In this document: positions 51,229 through 59,597 of the stretch, piece by piece
Layout of the letters: each line of letters opens with the position of its first letter
Numbering within the stretch: the first letter of the stretch is position 1
Assembly: GCA_023443455.1 (NCBI GenBank)
Contig: JAEZUE010000070.1
Location: forward strand, 1-64,000
Reading direction: 5' to 3'
DNA: 64,000 nt
Origin: Verrucomicrobiota bacterium
GTDB lineage: Bacteria; Verrucomicrobiota; Verrucomicrobiia; Opitutales; Opitutaceae
Position numbers and translations under genes: made by a program
The notes under the pieces: model-generated
Seen by the model: only the letters and a program-made list of their open reading frames with translations
Database searches by the model: none
Told to the model about the DNA's origin: nothing

Positions 51229-51386
51229 CACAGAGGCAGAGGAGAGCCGGAAGGAGAGCACAGAGAGGGGTCTTGGCGATACAACGCCGCGAGTTGGGAC
51301 TCTCACCCCAGGGGTGGACCGCGCGGCGAACCATGTCCTCTCCAAACCCTCTGTGTTCTCGTGCCTTGCCTCGGTGCCCCCTGTGC
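51229..51386. repeat. Imperfect inverted repeat of about 40-bp arms
   Basis: The left arm (51229-51271) contains CACAGAGGCAGAGG and CACAGAGAGGGG. The right arm (51346-51386) contains CCCTCTGTGTTCTCGTG and CCCCCTGTG. Similarity is partial, as in an old dispersed repeat. Confidence 0.45.
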
Positions 51387-51430
51387 CCACCTGCTGAATT
51401 CGGGACACATGGGGTGTCCGGCCGGACGCC

Positions 51431-52513
51431 CTATTTGTCCGCGGCCGGCGGCTGGCCGTCGGTATCCGCCGGACGGAAATGGGCGCTCGCCCACACCCCG
51501 GCGATCTCACCGCCGCAGAACGTGCAACGCCCCTCCCGCACCAGGCAGGCCACCAACCGGAAACCGTCGCGATCGACCACGCACCGGCCGCATTGCGGAC
51601 ACCACGTGCGCCCCCCGTCGCTGTCGCGCACATTCCCGGTATAGACGTAGTGCAATCCCTTCGACTGCGCGATCCGCCGCGCCCGCGCCAGCGTGCTCGG
51701 CGGCGTGCGATCCCGGTCGAGCATGCTCCCGGCCGGATGGAACGCGGAGAAATGCCAGGGCACATCCGGCCCGAGATTCGCCGCAAACCAGTCGCTCGCC
51801 CGGTCGATCTCGGTATCGCTGTCGTTGAGACCAGGGATGAGCAGCGTCGTCACCTCAAGCCAGGCGCACGTCTCCCGGTGGACGAACGCCAGCGTGTCGA
51901 GCACCTCGCCCAGCCGCGCACCGCACTGCCGCCGGTAGAAACCGTCGTCGAACGCCTTCAGGTCCACGTTCGCCGCGTCCATGCCCACGAAAAATTCTCG
52001 CCGCGTTTCGGGGCACATGTAGCCCGCCGTCACCGCCACCGTGCGCACCCCGTTCGCGCGGCAGGCCGCCACCACCTCCAGGGCGAACTCGGCGAAGACC
52101 ACGGGATCGTTGTAGGTAAACGCCACCGACGCACAGCGCCCGCGCCCCGCCGCCGCGGCGACCCACTCCGGGGATACCGCTTCGGCGCCCAACGCCTCCG
52201 CCCGCGCCCGGGTGATGCGCCAGTTCTGGCAGAACCGGCAGGCCAGGTTGCACCCGACCGTGCCGAACGAAAGCACCCGCGAGCCCGGCAGGAAATGCGC
52301 GAGGGGCTTCTTCTCGATCGGATCCACCGCAAACCCGCTCGTGCGCCCGTGCGCCACGAGCCGCATCGTCCCTGCGCGGTTGCCCCGCGACCCGCAGAAA
52401 CCGTCCTGTCCGTCCCGCAACCGGCACCCGCGCGGACAAAGTTCGCAGCGCACCCTCCCGTCGGCCAACCGCCGCCACCACCGCGCCTCGGGCAGCCCCT
52501 GCTCCACCTTCAT
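51431..52513 (-). CDS. AmmeMemoRadiSam system radical SAM enzyme
   Basis: This is a 360-residue protein. The radical SAM cluster motif CNLACRFCQN is complete. Other family blocks are CELCPRGCRLRDGQDGFCGSRGNRAG, EKKPLAHFLPGSRVLSFGTVGCN, AFTYNDPVVFAEFALEVV and WHFSAFHPAGSMLDRDRTPPSTL. Near the C-terminus, CPQCGRCVVDRD and CTFCGG may bind a second metal or zinc. It overlaps the preceding Memo/AMMECR1 gene by 4 nt, so the two are coupled. The family is conserved in bacteria and archaea together with MEMO and AMMECR1. The reaction is not known to me. Confidence 0.92.
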   Translation of the reverse strand: MKVEQGLPEARWWRRLADGRVRCELCPRGCRLRDGQDGFCGSRGNRAGTMRLVAHGRTSGFAVDPIEKKPLAHFLPGSRVLSFGTVGCNLACRFCQNWRITRARAEALGAEAVSPEWVAAAAGRGRCASVAFTYNDPVVFAEFALEVVAACRANGVRTVAVTAGYMCPETRREFFVGMDAANVDLKAFDDGFYRRQCGARLGEVLDTLAFVHRETCAWLEVTTLLIPGLNDSDTEIDRASDWFAANLGPDVPWHFSAFHPAGSMLDRDRTPPSTLARARRIAQSKGLHYVYTGNVRDSDGGRTWCPQCGRCVVDRDGFRLVACLVREGRCTFCGGEIAGVWASAHFRPADTDGQPPAADK

Positions 52514-53886
52514 GATACCCCTTTCTCGCGATACCGCCGCGCCCCGAAACGCTCAAACGCCACCGCCTCCTCCGGCCCGATCCGGCCCTTCCTCCGCGCG
52601 ATCGCAACCTGCTCCGCCACCGTGGTCACCGTCGGCAGGTCCGGCAGCAGCAGCCCGCGCCGACCGTCGGCGGCAGTCACCACGACGCCCCAACGCCCCG
52701 GATCGAGCGCCGCCTCCGATCCGACCGGCTCGGGCGCGTCCAGAACCGTCACCTCGATCCGGAGACCGGCCAGCTCCTCCGCCCGCACCGGGGCGAAGCG
52801 CGGATCACGCAACGCCGCCGCCCGGGCCATGCGCCAGGCCTCCACCGCCAGATCGCCCGAGCTGGCCCGCGTCGTCCCGATGCAACCGCGCAGCACGCCG
52901 TCCGGCCCGTGCAAGGTGACAAACACCCCGTTGGCGCCGGGCAGCGTGCCCGGTTCCGGCTCGGCGACCGTCGGCTCCAGCCCCAGCGCCGCGGCGATCG
53001 ATCTGCGCGCCAACGCCGGCAGGTCCTCCGCAGCCAACCCGGGGGAATCCGTTGCGGCGCCCTCGGCACCCGCAGCATGAAGCACAGCCACCCCGTACCC
53101 GACGCCGAACGGCCCCTCGTAGCCGAGGACCTCCCGCCCGTCCGCCCGCCAACCCGCGGCGCCACACGCGAAAAGCGTGGGGTCGAGCACATCCTCCGCC
53201 GCGCATCCGCGAGATGGAGCCACCGCGTCGGCCAGCTCCCGGGTCGCCCCGGCCCGCAATCCGCCGATGAAGGCCGCATCGAAGTTCTTCGCACGCGGAT
53301 CGAAACCGCAGGGCGCAGCCGGACTCAGCCGATGGCTCATGTCTCCGCTCGCGACCACCGCCACGCGCCGCCCCAGTTCGCCCGTCACCGCGGCCACACA
53401 CTCCCCCAGCGGCAGCAGCTTCTCGTTCATGGTCCAAGTCAGGGCCACCACCACCGTCGGCCCCTGCCAGCCGGCCTGTTGCAGGAACCAGAGCGGCACG
53501 ACGGAACCGTGGTCCCCGCCCAAATCGGGTGCGCCATGAGCCGCCACCCCGCTCGCCTGGGCGGCGACCAACAGGGCCGCGGAAAACTCCGGATCCCCCG
53601 GCAATCGCACGCCGACACCCGGTGCGCCAAAGCGCTCCAACGATCCGGAGACCGACCCGGTCGAAATCCCGAAGGAGTGCCCATCCCGTTCCGCATGCGG
53701 CGAAACCAGTACCACGGTATCCGGTGCGCTCGCGACCAGCCGGCGGGCAACCTCGCGCATGGCCTCGGTGGTTCGCCGGCACGCGCCGGCACGCTCCCCC
53801 GCCACGGCCGGGATCAGGATCGGCGCGTGGGGCAGTAGCACCACGAGCCGCACACCACTTTGGGCCGATGGAGTTTTGTTTCGCAT
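52510..53886 (-). CDS. AmmeMemoRadiSam proteins B and A fused (MEMO1-like plus AMMECR1-like)
   Basis: This is a 458-residue fusion. The N-terminal half (about 1-270) is the MEMO/LigB-like dioxygenase fold: VVLLPHAPILIPAVAGERA, TVVLVSPHAE, GAPDLGGDHGSVVPLWFLQ and VVASGDMSHRLS, with candidate metal ligands H and D. The C-terminal half (about 280-458) is AMMECR1: GVFVTLHGPDGVLRGCIGTT, FAPVRAEELAGLRIEVTVLDAPEPV and GRRGLLLPDLPTVTTVAEQVAIARRKG. ATG 53886 is preferred over longer in-frame starts because it begins right before the first strand. The human homologues are MEMO1 and AMMECR1. Confidence 0.92.
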   Translation of the reverse strand: MRNKTPSAQSGVRLVVLLPHAPILIPAVAGERAGACRRTTEAMREVARRLVASAPDTVVLVSPHAERDGHSFGISTGSVSGSLERFGAPGVGVRLPGDPEFSAALLVAAQASGVAAHGAPDLGGDHGSVVPLWFLQQAGWQGPTVVVALTWTMNEKLLPLGECVAAVTGELGRRVAVVASGDMSHRLSPAAPCGFDPRAKNFDAAFIGGLRAGATRELADAVAPSRGCAAEDVLDPTLFACGAAGWRADGREVLGYEGPFGVGYGVAVLHAAGAEGAATDSPGLAAEDLPALARRSIAAALGLEPTVAEPEPGTLPGANGVFVTLHGPDGVLRGCIGTTRASSGDLAVEAWRMARAAALRDPRFAPVRAEELAGLRIEVTVLDAPEPVGSEAALDPGRWGVVVTAADGRRGLLLPDLPTVTTVAEQVAIARRKGRIGPEEAVAFERFGARRYREKGVS

Positions 53887-54088
53887 TCGGGGCACTCCTC
53901 GGCAGAAATCGGCCTCCGGACTTGGGCCGACGCCTGCCCGGAAAAGATCGCGGCGAAACCGGCTATTCTCAAACAATGCGTCTGCACTCGATCCACCCGG
54001 CGACGAACGGAGTGCAACGAACACGCAAGTTGGCCGAAAAAGGGCTTGCTTCCCCGAACTCCGAACCGTTTCTTCGCGAGCTTTTCCA

Positions 54089-54403
54089 ATGAAAGCCACC
54101 ATCAAGACACAGGGGAAACAGTTCGTCGTCACCGAGGGCGACGTCCTGATCGTCGACCGTTTTCCCAAGGCCGAACAGGGCTCCACCGTTCAGATCGACG
54201 AAGTGCTCTCCCTTGGCGAAGGCGCTGAGATCAAGATCGGCACCCCCACGGTGGCCGGCGCCTCCGTCTCCGCTGAAGTCCTCGAGAACAAACGCGGCAA
54301 GAAGATCATCGTCTTCAAGAAGCACAAGCGTAAGGGCTACGAGCGCCGCCAAGGCCACCGCCAGGAGCTCTCCGTCATCAAGATCACTTCCATCTCCGCC
54401 TAA
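54089..54403 (+). CDS. rplU: 50S ribosomal protein L21
   Basis: This is a 104-residue protein, MKATIKTQGKQFVVTEGDVL, with VLENKRGKKIIVFKKHKRKGYERRQGHRQELSVIKI at the end. That is the L21 signature and its normal length. It binds 23S rRNA. It is first in rplU-rpmA, with a 9-nt gap. The long open frame that starts at 53759 is not used. Confidence 0.98.
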   Translation: MKATIKTQGKQFVVTEGDVLIVDRFPKAEQGSTVQIDEVLSLGEGAEIKIGTPTVAGASVSAEVLENKRGKKIIVFKKHKRKGYERRQGHRQELSVIKITSISA

Positions 54404-54412
54404 GGATTCGTC

Positions 54413-54652
54413 ATGGCTCATAAGAAAGGTCAGGGAACATCCAGCAACGGCCGCGACAGCCATTCGAAGCGCTTGGGCATCAAGCTCTTCGGCGGCCAGT
54501 CGGCGATCGCCGGCAACATCATCGTCCGCCAGCGCGGCACCCGTTTCCACGCCGGCACCGGCGTCGACATGGGCCGCGACCACACCCTCTTCGCCCTCCG
54601 CGACGGTGTGGTGAGCTTCGACAAGGAGCACCGCAAGGTCAGCATCGTCTGA
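54413..54652 (+). CDS. rpmA: 50S ribosomal protein L27
   Basis: This is a 79-residue protein. MAHKKGQGTSSNGRDSHSKRLGIKLFGGQ is the L27 N-terminus that reaches the peptidyl-transferase centre, and there is no cleavable extension. AAGGA 7 nt before the ATG is one of the few good Shine-Dalgarno sites in the window. A terminator follows. Confidence 0.98.
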   Translation: MAHKKGQGTSSNGRDSHSKRLGIKLFGGQSAIAGNIIVRQRGTRFHAGTGVDMGRDHTLFALRDGVVSFDKEHRKVSIV

Positions 54653-54669
54653 TCCGGACAGCGTCTTTC

Positions 54670-54702
54670 AAACGCATCGCCCCCGAGGCGATGCGTTTTT
54701 TT
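54670..54702 (+). terminator. Terminator of rplU-rpmA
   Basis: AAACGCATCGCC (54670-54681) pairs with GGCGATGCGTTT (54687-54698), followed by a T-tract to 54702. Confidence 0.92.
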
Positions 54703-54846
54703 GCGCCCGGATTTCGGCCTCCGCCACTCCCGGTCCACGCGCACGCTCCCCGAACGGCGCGTTCGCACCTCCGCCGCTCCATCGTCCGAATAGGCAAACG
54801 CACCCTCGCCTTGCATCCCTCTCCCGCTCCCGCTATTCGCCCCACC

Positions 54847-55323
54847 ATGCTTCCGCGTTTCGTCGTCGCGTCCCTGTTTCTCGTCGCCCCGCTCTGCGCC
54901 TCCGCCGCCACCGACATCGTCCACGTCTGGCCGGCCTATCGCGACGGCGAATCCTTCCGCCGCATCTCCGAATACGTCGGCTCCGGCAACGAAAACACGG
55001 GCCGCGAGATCACGGTGCGCTCCCAACCCGACAACCGCGACGGCTACTACTTCCTCACGCGCCTCAAGTCCGACCAGGCGCACACCGGCGCCACCATCCT
55101 GCTGGAGGTCGTCCTCCCGGGCAGCCCCGCCGTGCACACTTTCCGCTTCCCGGCCGACATCCCCGCCGGCCAGCAGGTCTTTCAACTCGGAGTCACCGGG
55201 ACGGACTGGCCCGGCGCCGAGTCCCGCCCGGCCGCGTGGCGTGTGAGCACCCAGACGGCCGACGGCTCGATCTTGACCGCACGCGCCAGCTTCCTCTGGA
55301 GCAGCGCCGCGGCCGCCCGTTGA
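54847..55323 (+). CDS. Exported protein of unknown function
   Basis: This is a 158-residue protein. A signal peptide (FVVASLFLVAPLCASA) is followed by a single beta-rich domain: TDIVHVWPAYRDGESFRRISEYVGSGNENTGREITVRSQPDNRDGYYFLTRLKS and ending SILTARASFLWSSAAAA. No motif is recognised. The neat single domain suggests a small periplasmic or outer-membrane-associated protein. It lies 9 nt before the glycosylase gene and is likely in one operon with it. Confidence 0.7.
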   Translation: MLPRFVVASLFLVAPLCASAATDIVHVWPAYRDGESFRRISEYVGSGNENTGREITVRSQPDNRDGYYFLTRLKSDQAHTGATILLEVVLPGSPAVHTFRFPADIPAGQQVFQLGVTGTDWPGAESRPAAWRVSTQTADGSILTARASFLWSSAAAAR

Positions 55324-55332
55324 ACCGTTTCC

Positions 55333-56229
55333 ATGGACGCGGCGCCGCCCTCCACCGACGCGCCGAGGTGGTCGCCCTGGGAGCGGCTTCCTCTCGCGCA
55401 CCGGTTCACCGACGCGAGCCTGCGTGAAACCCTCGACGGCGGACAGGCGTTCCGCTGGCGCTCGACCACCGAGGGCGCGTGGCGAGGCATTTTCGGACCG
55501 CACGCCGTCGAACTGCGGCTCGCGCCCGGCGCCGAGCTCGAATTCCGCGCCGCGACCACACCGGGCGCCGCCCGCACCGCCCTGCTCGACTATCTCGGGC
55601 AGGCCGCCGCACTCGACCAATGGCTCGAGCGCCTGCCCCTGCGCTCCGACCCGGTCCTGGCCACCGCGGTGGCGGCGTGCCCCGGGTTGATCCTCCTGCG
55701 CCAGCCCTTCCCCGAGACGCTGCTGGCCTTCATCCTCAGCTCCACAAAGCAGATACCCCAGATCCGCCAGCTCTGCGAGAACCTCGCCCGCCGCTTCGGG
55801 CGCACGCTCGCCCCGGGGCTCCACGCCCTGCCCACCTGGCCGGAACTCGCCGGGGTCCCGGAGACGGAGCTGCGCGCCTGCCGCCTGGGCTTCCGCGCCC
55901 GCTATGTGCGCGAGTGCGCGGAGTTCCTCGCCGCCCGCCCGGGCTGGCTCGAGGAGGTCGAGCACGCGCCCTACGCGCAGGCCAGGGACTCGCTGTGCCA
56001 ACTTTCCGGAGTCGGCGAGAAGATCGCCGACTGCGCGCTGCTCTTCGGCGCCGGCCGCCTCGAGGCCTTTCCGGTCGACGTATGGATACTCCGGGCACTC
56101 GCGAACCGCTACGGCCTCGCCGACTGGCAGCCCGCGCAGGTGGCCCGGTTCGGCCGCGTGCATTTCGGGGCCGGCGCCGGCCTCGCGCAGCAGTACCTGT
56201 TCGCCCACGAGCGGAGCCGGCGCCGCTGA
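55333..56229 (+). CDS. 8-oxoguanine DNA glycosylase (OGG1 type)
   Basis: This is a 298-residue protein. The OGG1 N-terminal domain is present (LRETLDGGQAFRWRSTTEGAWRGIFG). It has a helix-hairpin-helix with the catalytic Lys (LSGVGEKIADCALLF) and the Asp of PVDVWILRAL. It is a bifunctional glycosylase/lyase that removes oxidised guanine. Other blocks are FILSSTKQIPQIRQLCENLARRFG and FGRVHFGAGAGLAQQYLFAHER. Confidence 0.93.
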   Translation: MDAAPPSTDAPRWSPWERLPLAHRFTDASLRETLDGGQAFRWRSTTEGAWRGIFGPHAVELRLAPGAELEFRAATTPGAARTALLDYLGQAAALDQWLERLPLRSDPVLATAVAACPGLILLRQPFPETLLAFILSSTKQIPQIRQLCENLARRFGRTLAPGLHALPTWPELAGVPETELRACRLGFRARYVRECAEFLAARPGWLEEVEHAPYAQARDSLCQLSGVGEKIADCALLFGAGRLEAFPVDVWILRALANRYGLADWQPAQVARFGRVHFGAGAGLAQQYLFAHERSRRR

Positions 56230-56335
56230 TTGCGGCGGGGCGCGAATTCGCGCTTGCCACCGTCATTGGTTTATGGAGGCTCGCCGGGCCCCCCGCGTTC
56301 ACACCCCACGCAAACTCCAACCAAGCAGATTGGCT

Positions 56336-57142
56336 ATGCGTAAGAACACGTACCCATGCGAGGGATTCACCCTCGTCGAACTCCTCACGGTCATCGCGGT
56401 CATCGGCATCCTCGCCGCCATCCTCATCCCCGTGGTCGGCAAGGTCCGCGAGAACGCCCAGCGCGCCTCCGACCTCGCCAACATCCGCAGCATCGGCCAG
56501 GCCGCCCTGGTCTACGCCCAGGAACACAACGGCAGCCTGCCCGGCACCAACATCCCCGCCGCCGCGGGCACCACCGGCTTCGTGCCCACCGGCACCACGC
56601 CGACCACCACGATCTATTCCTACGCCGCCGCGCTCGCCCTCTCCGGCGGGCTGAACAACGGCTCGGTCTGGGTCTCCCCCTCCGACCTCACCGGTACCCA
56701 GGATCTGGGCGACATCCTCGACAACGGCCAACCGCGCAGCTTCAACGCCAACAACCCGGCCTTCGACAGCGCCATCCTCAGCTACCAGGCCTTCAGCGGC
56801 CTGCGCACCGCCATGGGCGCCAACACCCCCGTCGTCTGGACTCGCGGGCTCACCGCCGCCGACGGCACCTGGAATCCCGATCGCCAGAACTCCGTCTATG
56901 GCGCCGACGGCGGTCATGTGTTCTTCATCGGCGGCCACGTCCAGTTCTTCGACAACCTCGGGCCCGACGAGGCCGGCGGTCGTCTCGTCGCCGCCAACGG
57001 CGCACGGACCCGGCAACTGCTCGCCGCCGCCCCGGTCTTCACCGGCGCCAACGCCTGGCGCACGCCCCGCGTTCTCTCCGCCACCGGTGCCGGCATCGGC
57101 GTGGGCCTCGCCCACGGCACTCCGGCGGTGGGCACACCCTGA
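56336..57142 (+). CDS. Pseudopilin-like protein with type II secretion/type IV pilin signal
   Basis: This is a 268-residue protein. The prepilin peptidase site is CEGFTLVELLTVIAVIGILAAILIPVVGKVRENAQRASDLANIRSIGQAALVYAQEHNGSLPG in residues 8-71, with cleavage after Gly10. The C-terminal part contains DGGHVFFIGGHVQFFDN, the H-X9-DG/'RHXGXXNXXFXDGH'-like end seen in many planctomycete and verrucomicrobial pseudopilins (DUF1559-like). The role is probably in a secretion or surface-fibre system, and no other system gene is nearby. Confidence 0.85.
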   Translation: MRKNTYPCEGFTLVELLTVIAVIGILAAILIPVVGKVRENAQRASDLANIRSIGQAALVYAQEHNGSLPGTNIPAAAGTTGFVPTGTTPTTTIYSYAAALALSGGLNNGSVWVSPSDLTGTQDLGDILDNGQPRSFNANNPAFDSAILSYQAFSGLRTAMGANTPVVWTRGLTAADGTWNPDRQNSVYGADGGHVFFIGGHVQFFDNLGPDEAGGRLVAANGARTRQLLAAAPVFTGANAWRTPRVLSATGAGIGVGLAHGTPAVGTP

Positions 57143-57164
57143 GTCCACCTCATCGGCACGCTCG

Positions 57165-57192
57165 AAGGCCTCCGTCCGACGGAGGCCTTTTT
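57165..57192 (+). terminator. Terminator of the pseudopilin gene
   Basis: AAGGCCTCCG (57165-57174) pairs with CGGAGGCCTT (57180-57189), followed by TTTTTCTTTT. It lies 22 nt after the stop. Confidence 0.9.
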
Positions 57193-57220
57193 CTTTTCGC
57201 CGAGCGCCTTCGCTCCCGCC

Positions 57221-57226
57221 TAGCGT
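57221..57226 (+). promoter_or_regulatory. Possible -10 box of rsmA
   Basis: TAGCGT ends 7 nt before ATG 57234, and no Shine-Dalgarno lies between. The same box stands before the xyloglucanase gene. A weak TTCGCC at 57197-57202 is spaced 18 nt upstream. Confidence 0.35.
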
Positions 57227-57233
57227 CCCCCCG

Positions 57234-58064
57234 ATGCCGCTCTCACCTTCCGCGACCCGCGCCCTGCTCGAACAACTCGGGCACCGACCCAACCGCCAGT
57301 TGGGCCAGAACTTCCTCATCGACGGCAACATCGTGCGCAAGGCGCTCGAGCTCGCGGAAATCCAACCCGGCGAGCGCGTCGTCGAGATCGGCCCCGGCCT
57401 CGGCACCCTCACCGGCGAGCTGCTCGCCCGCGGCGCCGAGGTCTGGGCGATCGAATTCGACCCACGACTCCATGCCCATCTCGCCGCCAACGTCGTGCCG
57501 TCGGCCGGGGGCCGCCTGCATCTGCTCCATGGCGACGCCGTCGAGCATCCGCTGGCCGGTTACAACCCGGACCAGGGCGACTACAAGATCGTCGCCAATC
57601 TGCCCTACGCGATCTCCACCCCGTGGCTCGACGCCGTGCTCGCCGGCCCGCTCCCGCGCTGCACCGTGCTCATGGTGCAGCGCGAGGCCGCCGACCGTTT
57701 CCTCGCCACCCCCGGCGGCAAGAGCTTCGGCGCCATCTCCGTCTTCCTGCAGTCCGCCTTCCAGGCCGCCCCCGGCCACGCCGTCAGCCGCGGCTGCTTC
57801 CACCCGGTGCCGGATGTGGACTCCTACCTGCTGCACCTGCGCCGCCGCCCCGACCCGTTCGTCTTTCCCGACGACACGAAAAGGCTCATCCGCGCCTGCT
57901 TCCAACAGCGCCGCAAACAGATCGGCGCGCTGCTGCGTCGCCACGCCCCGGACGCGCTCGCCGCATGGGAACCGCACCTGCTCGCCGCCGGGCTGACTCC
58001 GCAGGCCCGTCCCGAACAGATCCCGACAACGGTCTGGCAGAGGCTCGGGCCGGCGAGCGGCTGA
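57234..58064 (+). CDS. rsmA: 16S rRNA dimethyladenosine transferase
   Basis: This is a 276-residue protein. The SAM site is VVEIGPGLGTLTGELLARGAEVWAIEFDPRL, and the catalytic motif is VANLPYAIST (NLPY). The C-terminal helical domain has RACFQQRRKQIGALLRRHAPD. It methylates two adjacent adenines near the 3' end of 16S rRNA. It is full length. The preceding gene ends in a terminator, so it has its own promoter. Confidence 0.97.
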   Translation: MPLSPSATRALLEQLGHRPNRQLGQNFLIDGNIVRKALELAEIQPGERVVEIGPGLGTLTGELLARGAEVWAIEFDPRLHAHLAANVVPSAGGRLHLLHGDAVEHPLAGYNPDQGDYKIVANLPYAISTPWLDAVLAGPLPRCTVLMVQREAADRFLATPGGKSFGAISVFLQSAFQAAPGHAVSRGCFHPVPDVDSYLLHLRRRPDPFVFPDDTKRLIRACFQQRRKQIGALLRRHAPDALAAWEPHLLAAGLTPQARPEQIPTTVWQRLGPASG

Positions 58065-58209
58065 AGCCTTCACCCCGGAGGCGCAGCGCCCGCGCCCCGG
58101 GCGCCGTGGCAAAATGGCCCCGACGCCCAGCGTCGGTTTGCACCGCAGGGGGACATCCGTAATCTGCAGCTCCCCGGCGCCCCATGCCGGCGGGTGGACC
58201 AACTCGACC

Positions 58210-59394
58210 ATGCGGACCGACATCTTGAATACCGTGGAAGAACCCATCGCGACCGGCTCCGGCAAACCGGCGGGTTCCCATTTCGCCTCACCGGAACGGC
58301 TCACTCCGGAACAGCTCGCGGAGGAGGTTCGGCGCGTCAGTGCCCACCCGCTGTTGACGACCCTGCTGGGCAGCGTCGGCGGCCTGCTGGCGGTCCTCAA
58401 CCGGCATCGGCAAATTCTCGCGGTCAACGAGGCGCTGCTGACCCACCTCGGCCCCGTATCCGCCGGGTCGTTGTTCGGGCTGCGACTGGGCGAGGCGCTG
58501 CACTGCCCCCACGCCTCGGAGATGGCCGGCGGCTGCGGCACGAGCCGGTTCTGCAGCACCTGCGGCGCCGCCATCGCGCAAGCGGTCGCGCTCCAGCACC
58601 AGCGCAACACCGAACGGTTCTGCGCGATCGAGAGCGGCCGCAACGGAGACACGCGCACACTCTTCCTCAAAGTGCGTGCCTGCCCGCTCGCGCTCGACGG
58701 CCACCAGCTGATTCTGGTGTTCATCGAGGACTACACCCAACAGCAGGAGAACGCGCTGGCGGCCCGCTCCTTCCACCACGACCTCAACAACACGCTCACC
58801 TGCCTGCTCAACGCGAGCGAGACGATCGTCGAGAATGCCACGGGCGAAATCGCCTCGGCGGCCAACGAGGTGTTCCGGCTCTCCGAGCGGGTCGCGCGCG
58901 AGCTCGAGCTCCAACGCCAGCTGGTGACCTCCGGCATCGACAACATCTGCCAGGCCCCCAGCACCTTGACCTTGGCCGCGGTGCTCTGGGATCTGCGCGC
59001 CCTGCTCGAGAACCACCCCGCAGGCAGAGGCAAATCCATCGTCGTCGAGTCCCCGGCGGGCGACTTCGTTTTCCTCTCCGATCCCGCGCTGCTGCTCCGG
59101 GTACTCGGGAACATGGGTATCAACGCATTGGAGGCAACCCATTCGCCCGGCTGCATTCGGATCAAGGCGACGACCGGCGACGGCATCGAGTTTTCCGTCT
59201 GGAACGAAACGCCCATCCCACCGGAGGTCGCCCAGCGGATCTTCCAGCGCAACTTCAGCACCAAGGGCGGACTCGGGCGGGGCCTCGGCACCTACTCGAT
59301 CAAGCTCGTCGGCGAGAAGCTGCTCAAAGGCCGCGTCTCCTTTTCCTCCTCGGCACTGGAAGGCACCACGTTCCGGCTCCGCCTCCCGCCCTGA
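58210..59394 (+). CDS. Cytoplasmic histidine kinase with Cys-rich PAS domain
   Basis: This is a 394-residue protein. The PAS-like domain (about 45-170) is interrupted by a Cys-rich loop HCPHASEMAGGCGTSRFCSTCGAA (four to five cysteines, about residues 98-121), likely a metal or Fe-S site. The phosphorylation site H190 lies in FHHDLNNTLTC. The HATPase domain has LLRVLGNMGINALEA and GGLGRGLGTYSIKLVGE. It has no membrane segment and no receiver. The sensor part suggests a redox or gas-responsive kinase; the partner regulator is not in the window. Confidence 0.8.
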   Translation: MRTDILNTVEEPIATGSGKPAGSHFASPERLTPEQLAEEVRRVSAHPLLTTLLGSVGGLLAVLNRHRQILAVNEALLTHLGPVSAGSLFGLRLGEALHCPHASEMAGGCGTSRFCSTCGAAIAQAVALQHQRNTERFCAIESGRNGDTRTLFLKVRACPLALDGHQLILVFIEDYTQQQENALAARSFHHDLNNTLTCLLNASETIVENATGEIASAANEVFRLSERVARELELQRQLVTSGIDNICQAPSTLTLAAVLWDLRALLENHPAGRGKSIVVESPAGDFVFLSDPALLLRVLGNMGINALEATHSPGCIRIKATTGDGIEFSVWNETPIPPEVAQRIFQRNFSTKGGLGRGLGTYSIKLVGEKLLKGRVSFSSSALEGTTFRLRLPP

Positions 59395-59597
59395 GCCGAT
59401 ACGCCCCCGACGCGGCCAATGGGATCGGGCGCTCGGGCCGGCGGCGATCGTGGGGCTGGCGGCACGGGCAATCCGACCGCGTTTGGCCGCCGGACCCAGT
59501 TTTTCGGAAACCAATCGACAACGGTACGGTCGCAGAGCCCTGCGCCCGGCTCGATCCTTGCCTCCCGGCAGGGCCCACGGCACACCCGACTCCGCCG

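Larger units (their letters stand above)
51088..51430. other. 343-nt gap between the coiled-coil gene and the radical SAM gene
   Basis: After the terminator the gap holds a diverged inverted repeat (51229-51271 with 51346-51386, cores CACAGAG and CTCTGTG) and the palindrome GTGTCCGGCCGGAC (51414-51427). No gene is seen. Confidence 0.6.
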
